A stretch of 64,000 nt of DNA, from NCBI RefSeq assembly GCF_041296385.1, contig NW_027183590.1, positions 124,001 through 188,000 on the forward strand, read 5' to 3'. The notes beneath the pieces were generated by a model. That model was not told the DNA's origin. It did not search any database and saw only the letters and a list, made by a program, of their open reading frames with translations. This document shows, one piece after another, positions 58,822 through 64,000 of this stretch (the first letter of the stretch is position 1; each line of letters begins with the position of its first letter). The position numbers and the translations under genes were made by a program. The stretch is from Aphelocoma coerulescens (lineage: Eukaryota > Chordata > Aves > Passeriformes > Corvidae).

Positions 58822-61090
58822 CTGCTTTGAGGGGTGCAGTTGAAGTTGTAGGCAGCAAGAGCTTTCTCAGCTGGCCCTTTTGTGAGCTCTGCTTTTGCCA
58901 GATGACTTCCATCTTACCCTCTTACCATCTTAGCCTCTCATTTTTGCATATCCCAAACCCCCTTCCAAACATCCAGCAGCTGCTTGTAAAGAAGAAGTCC
59001 TAGAACAAAAAGCCAGTGCTGCCTTTCATAGCCCCTTTGCTGTCTATGAAGTAGAGGAAAGAAGCTAGTGAGACGCACTTTCTTTCTCAACTCCATAGAG
59101 CGCATCCTTCTCTCAAGGTGGCAGAGTCCTTGGCGGAAGTGAAGCATCTGCAGCTGCAGTTCAGACTGAGAGATGTGCCAGGACAGGAAACATTTGCTGA
59201 CCTTCCCTGTTCCCTGTGCAACATGATTCTCGCATCCCAGTCACTTTCACATACCTTCGGTATCCCTGAGTCCAAGCAGCTAAAGCTCACAGAGACAGAA
59301 GTGTCAGGAAGGAAAACGTTGCAAAAGCACCCCCTTCTCTTATCAGCATATAAATTGTGCACAACAGGCTGCGGCACCGAACCTTCCTTCTCAGATAGAC
59401 ATGCCATCACACTTTTCACTCTTGCAGCTCGGTTGAAAAGCTCCAGCAGCTGCTCCCGCAATAGCAAAAGGTTCTAGAAGTGAAAGCCAGTTTGGGGCTG
59501 CACCTTCTCCTTGCCGCATGTAAGCCACACCAAACTCCCTGATGCACTCTGTCCTCCCCTTCTCAAAGGAGTAGACGGTGGCATCAGGACACACCTGTGT
59601 CCCAGCAGCTGGGTGCCCAGCCGGGAGCAGGAGCAGGGCTGGGGCTGCTCCCAAAGTTGCCCCGCCCCAATGCCAGAGCCGGACATATGCTGAGGGGGGG
59701 CTGGATCAGGCTTTATTGTCCAGCTGCATGCCAGGAGTGAGCACAAAATCTACCTGCATTCTCTGCAGCATGCCATCCTGGAGCAGAGCCATTGCCAAAG
59801 GAAGCCGTGAGCCCGTGCCAAGCCAGTGCCGGAGTGGGATCCTAGCAGCACCTGTGGAAGCCGGGAGAGAGGAGCCCACCTGGAGCAGGTTCGTGCAGGA
59901 TTAATCATCCCGTGGCTTCCCACCAGGGTCCTGTTGCTTCCAAAAGGCCCCACAGTGTCACTGTGGCCCCTCGGTTCCACCAGGTTCCATAGCGTCACTG
60001 TGGTGCCCAGGGTTCCGTCAGCTTCGCCAGCATCCCCACGGTCTGCAGAGCTCCCCGAGCTTCTGTGGTGTCACAGTGGAGGCAGGGTTGCATCAGGTTC
60101 CATAGCATCAGCACGGTCTCCAGGGCTCCCAGAGGTTCTGTGGTGTCACAGTGGAGGCAGGGTTGCATCAGGTTCCATAGCATCACCACAGTCTCCAGGG
60201 CTCCCTGAGCTTCTGTGGTGTCACAGTGGAGGCAGGGTTGCATCAGGTTCCATAGCATCAGCACGGTCTCCAGGGCTCCCAGAGGTTCTGTGGTGTCACA
60301 GAGGAGGCAGGGTTGCATCAGGTTCCATAGCATCACCACGGTCTCCAGGGCTCCAAGAGCTTCTGTGGTGTCACAGAGGAGGCAGGGTTGCATCAGGTTC
60401 AATAGCATCAGCACGGTCTCCAGGGCTCCCCTGAGCTTCTGTGGTGGTGTCACAGAGGAGCCAGGCTTCCTTGTAGTTCCCCAGCATCACAAAGGCTCTC
60501 CTGGGAGCCACGGGTCACAAAGCACCGTGGGCTCTGTGCAGCCCCGCTGTGTCACAATGGCCGCTGGCTTCCACGAGCCCCCGCAGTGTCCCAGTGGGCC
60601 CCGTGGCTTTAGGAGTGGGTGGCTGGGAGTTGGTGCCAGCGGCTGGGGGAGCAGCAGCAGGGACTGTGTGTGGACAGTGCCATGGCCACTTGTGTGGCCA
60701 CTGGTGTCTCTGTGCCAGGCACAGCCGTGGTTGTGTAACACCGGCTCTGGGTCCTTTGGCTGTGCAGGTGGCAGTCACGGCCTGGAGCAGGGCTGCTCCC
60801 GGGGGACAGCCTGGGGCAGGAGGCTGCTGGAGATTCATTCCCCACACTCCTTGTCATGAGGTGCTCAGAGTGATTGGAAAGGCTGTTGGCAGCAGGCAGT
60901 TCTCTGGGTTCAAGCTGTGGAGCTGTCAGCGGGAATGCAAAGGCCAAGCTGGTGAGCCTTTTGTCCTGGTGCCTTTAGTGTGTGAGCAGTCCCTGGTGCC
61001 GTTGTCTTTGGATCCTGAGTGTGGGAGAGGCAAGGCTTAGGATGGTGCGTAGAGCTGAGAAGGAAAGTGCCGAGAGCAGCGTGTGTGCTG
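58822..61090 (+). repeat. Unit U27, 2269 bp, G type, 5 monomers, 1-bp insertion
   Basis: The core is 60061-60436. It has G at 59321 (offset 500 variant). An extra T at about 60731 makes the unit 2269 bp. Confidence 0.95.
60730..60732 (+). other. Single T insertion in U27
   Basis: Other units read GCCGTGGTGTG; this one reads GCCGTGGTTGTG. It shifts the plus-strand frames that are open in all other units, which argues against those frames being protein-coding, at least in this copy. Confidence 0.9.
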
Positions 61091-63358
61091 CTGCTTTGAG
61101 GGGTGCAGTTGAAGTTGTAGGCAGCAAGAGCTTTCTCAGCTGGCCCTTTTGTGAGCTCTGCTTTTGCCAGATGACTTCCATCTTACCCTCTTACCATCTT
61201 AGCCTCTCATTTTTGCATATCCCAAACCCCCTTCCAAACATCCAGCAGCTGCTTGTAAAGAAGAAGTCCTAGAACAAAAAGCCAGTGCTGCCTTTCATAG
61301 CCCCTTTGCTGTCTATGAAGTAGAGGAAAGAAGCTAGTGAGACGCACTTTCTTTCTCAACTCCATAGAGCGCATCCTTCTCTCAAGGTGGCAGAGTCCTT
61401 GGCGGAAGTGAAGCATCTGCAGCTGCAGTTCAGACTGAGAGATGTGCCAGGACAGGAAACATTTGCTGACCTTCCCTGTTCCCTGTGCAACATGATTCTC
61501 GCATCCCAGTCACTTTCACATACCTTCGGTATCCCTGAGTCCAAGCAGCTAAAGCTCACAGAGACAGAAGTGTCAGGAAGGAAAACGTTGCAAAAGCACC
61601 CCCTTCTCTTATCAGCATATAAATTGTGCACAACAGGCTGCGGCACCGAACCTTCCTTCTCAGATAGACATGCCATCACACTTTTCACTCTTGCAGCTCG
61701 GTTGAAAAGCTCCAGCAGCTGCTCCCGCAATAGCAAAAGGTTCTAGAAGTGAAAGCCAGTTTGGGGCTGCACCTTCTCCTTGCCGCATGTAAGCCACACC
61801 AAACTCCCTGATGCACTCTGTCCTCCCCTTCTCAAAGGAGTAGACGGTGGCATCAGGACACACCTGTGTCCCAGCAGCTGGGTGCCCAGCCGGGAGCAGG
61901 AGCAGGGCTGGGGCTGCTCCCAAAGTTGCCCCACCCCAATGCCAGAGCCGGACATATGCTGAGGGGGGGCTGGATCAGGCTTTATTGTCCAGCTGCATGC
62001 CAGGAGTGAGCACAAAATCTACCTGCATTCTCTGCAGCATGCCATCCTGGAGCAGAGCCATTGCCAAAGGAAGCCGTGAGCCCGTGCCAAGCCAGTGCCG
62101 GAGTGGGATCCTAGCAGCACCTGTGGAAGCCGGGAGAGAGGAGCCCACCTGGAGCAGGTTTGTGCAGGATTAATCATCCCGTGGCTTCCCACCAGGGTCC
62201 TGTTGCTTCCAAAAGGCCCCACAGTGTCACTGTGGCCCCTCGGTTCCACCAGGTTCCATAGCGTCACTGTGATGCCCAGGGTTCCGTCAGCTTCGCCAGC
62301 ATCCCCACGGTCTGCAGAGCTCCCCGAGCTTCTGTGGTGTCACAGTGGAGGCAGGGTTGCATCAGGTTCCATAGCATCAGCACGGTCTCCAGGGCTCCCA
62401 GAGGTTCTGTGGTGTCACAGTGGAGGCAGGGTTGCATCAGGTTCCATAGCATCACCACAGTCTCCAGGGCTCCCTGAGCTTCTGTGGTGTCACAGTGGAG
62501 GCAGGGTTGCATCAGGTTCCATAGCATCAGCACGGTCTCCAGGGCTCCCAGAGGTTCTGTGGTGTCACAGAGGAGGCAGGGTTGCATCAGGTTCCATAGC
62601 ATCACCACGGTCTCCAGGGCTCCAAGAGCTTCTGTGGTGTCACAGAGGAGGCAGGGTTGCATCAGGTTCAATAGCATCAGCACGGTCTCCAGGGCTCCCC
62701 TGAGCTTCTGTGGTGGTGTCACAGAGGAGCCAGGCTTCCTTGTAGTTCCCCAGCATCACAAAGGCTCTCCTGGGAGCCACGGGTCACAAAGCACCGTGGG
62801 CTCTGTGCAGCCCCGCTGTGTCACAATGGCCGCTGGCTTCCACGAGCCCCCGCAGTGTCCCAGTGGGCCCCGTGGCTTTAGGAGTGGGTGGCTGGGAGTT
62901 GGTGCCAGCGGCTGGGGGAGCAGCAGCAGGGACTGTGTGTGGACAGTGCCATGGCCACTTGTGTGGCCACTGGTGTCTCTGTGCCAGGCACAGCCGTGGT
63001 GTGTAACACCGGCTCTGGGTCCTTTGGCTGTGCAGGTGGCAGTCACGGCCTGGAGCAGGGCTGCTCCCGGGGGACAGCCTGGGGCAGGAGGCTGCTGGAG
63101 ATTCATTCCCCACACTCCTTGTCATGAGGTGCTCAGAGTGATTGGAAAGGCTGTTGGCAGCAGGCAGTTCTCTGGGTTCAAGCTGTGGAGCTGTCAGCGG
63201 GAATGCAAAGGCCAAGCTGGTGAGCCTTTTGTCCTGGTGCCTTTAGTGTGTGAGCAGTCCCTGGTGCCGTTGTCTTTGGATCCTGAGTGTGGGAGAGGCA
63301 AGGCTTAGGATGGTGCGTAGAGCTGAGAAGGAAAGTGCCGAGAGCAGCGTGTGTGCTG
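61091..63358 (+). repeat. Unit U28, 2268 bp, G type, 5 monomers
   Basis: The core is 62330-62705. It has G at 61590 (offset 500 variant), A at 61933 in the GC box (shared with U5), a private T at 62161 (a CpG change) and a private A at 62272. Confidence 0.95.
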
Positions 63359-64000
63359 CTGCTTTGAGGGGTGCAGTTGAAGTTGTAGGCAGCAAGAGCT
63401 TTCTCAGCTGGCCCTTTTGTGAGCTCTGCTTTTGCCAGATGACTTCCATCTTACCCTCTTACCATCTTAGCCTCTCATTTTTGCATATCCCAAACCCCCT
63501 TCCAAACATCCAGCAGCTGCTTGTAAAGAAGAAGTCCTAGAACAAAAAGCCAGTGCTGCCTTTCATAGCCCCTTTGCTGTCTATGAAGTAGAGGAAAGAA
63601 GCTAGTGAGACGCACTTTCTTTCTCAACTCCATAGAGCGCATCCTTCTCTCAAGGTGGCAGAGTCCTTGGCGGAAGTGAAGCATCTGCAGCTGCAGTTCA
63701 GACTGAGAGATGTGCCAGGACAGGAAACATTTGCTGACCTTCCCTGTTCCCTGTGCAACATGATTCTCGCATCCCAGTCACTTTCACATACCTTCGGTAT
63801 CCCTGAGTCCAAGCAGCTAAAGCTCACAGAGACAGAAGTGTCAGGAAGGAAAACGTTGCAAAAGCACCCCCTTCTCTTATCAGCATATAAATTGTGCACA
63901 ACAGGCTGCGGCACCGAACCTTCCTTCTCAGATAGACATGCCATCACACTTTTCACTCTTGCAGCTCGGTTGAAAAGCTCCAGCAGCTGCTCCCGCAATA
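63359..64000 (+). repeat. Unit U29, first 642 bp only
   Basis: This copy is truncated by the window end. It has G at 63858 (offset 500 variant), as in U27 and U28. Its minisatellite lies beyond the window. Confidence 0.93.

Larger units (their letters stand above)
1..64000. repeat. Macrosatellite array, canonical unit 2268 bp, 28.3 copies
   Basis: The sequence from position 1 recurs at 2269, 4537, 6805 and so on through 63359, always in the same orientation, with no other sequence between copies. Of 28 full units, 18 are exactly 2268 bp. Six are 2118 bp, one is 2718 bp and one is 2568 bp, because of minisatellite copy number; one is 2271 bp and one 2269 bp, because of small insertions. Copies are near-identical by eye, with a few substitutions per unit. 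Neither array edge lies in the window. Function is unknown. Array architecture and CpG decay suggest a vertebrate nuclear satellite, possibly avian. Confidence 0.97.
47479..64000 (+). repeat. Higher-order block G (units U22 to U29, open at right)
   Basis: The block begins with S unit U22 after short unit U21. It continues with G-type units to U28 and into U29, with no short unit before the window ends. It is the longest uninterrupted run of 5-monomer units in the window. U22-U25 resemble U18-U21 except that the fourth unit is not shortened. Confidence 0.6.

Noticed and set aside
1..64000. Ribosomal DNA, histone or other tandem gene cluster
   Set aside because: No rRNA, histone or other known gene sequence is recognisable in the unit, and the unit is too short for vertebrate rDNA.
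1..64000. Transposon-derived or D4Z4/DXZ4-like macrosatellite
   Set aside because: I see no terminal repeats, reverse transcriptase, transposase or homeobox-type frame. Unit length and sequence do not match what I know of D4Z4 or DXZ4.

Overview
The whole window is one head-to-tail macrosatellite. I find no gene with convincing coding evidence, no rRNA or tRNA, no CRISPR and no recognisable transposon. There are 28 complete repeat units, phased here on the first base of the window, plus 642 bases of a 29th. The canonical unit is 2268 bp. Unit lengths are 2268 (18 units), 2118 (6), 2718 (1), 2568 (1), 2271 (1) and 2269 (1). Both window edges fall inside the array, so the array is longer than 64 kb. 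Copies differ at only a few positions each and almost never by small indels, which points to recent or continuing homogenisation.

Each unit has three parts. Offsets 1 to about 1100 are non-repetitive DNA with a TATA-like AT patch, a GC box and a minus-strand AATAAA. Offsets about 1110 to 1790 are a 75-bp minisatellite, with a homogeneous core of usually 5 monomers (offsets 1240 to 1615) and decayed monomers on both sides. Offsets about 1791 to 2268 are G-rich non-repetitive DNA. Large length differences between units come from the minisatellite core (3, 5, 9 or 11 monomers), always in steps of two monomers (150 bp).

The main new observation is a higher-order organisation. Diagnostic bases define unit types. 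S units have A and G units have G at offset 1125; short units have 3 monomers and usually A at offset 1784 less 150. All six short units are followed directly by an S unit, so the array reads as blocks that begin with an S unit and end with a short unit: U1-U4, U5-U6, U7-U8, U9-U13, U14-U17, U18-U21 and U22 onward. Blocks U1-U4 and U18-U21 are both exactly 8922 bp. A rare variant recurs at exactly 8922 bp spacing between U19 and U23.

About half of the single-base differences that mark one or two units are C-to-T or G-to-A changes at CpG, the signature of germline cytosine methylation. Together with the multi-kb satellite architecture, this suggests a vertebrate nuclear genome. A bird is my best guess from GC-rich texture and absence of mammalian SINEs, but that is a weak inference. 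The unit length resembles the roughly 2.2-kb repeat of the chicken Z-linked MHM (male hypermethylated) locus. However, each unit here has two BamHI sites, which does not fit a 2.2-kb BamHI repeat, so I do not assign it to MHM. A chromosome-specific heterochromatic or centromeric satellite is an equal alternative.

If transcribed, the only canonical poly(A) signal I see is on the minus strand, about 45 bp before a consensus GC box. That would allow each unit to act as a head-to-tail minus-strand non-coding transcription unit. This is inference.
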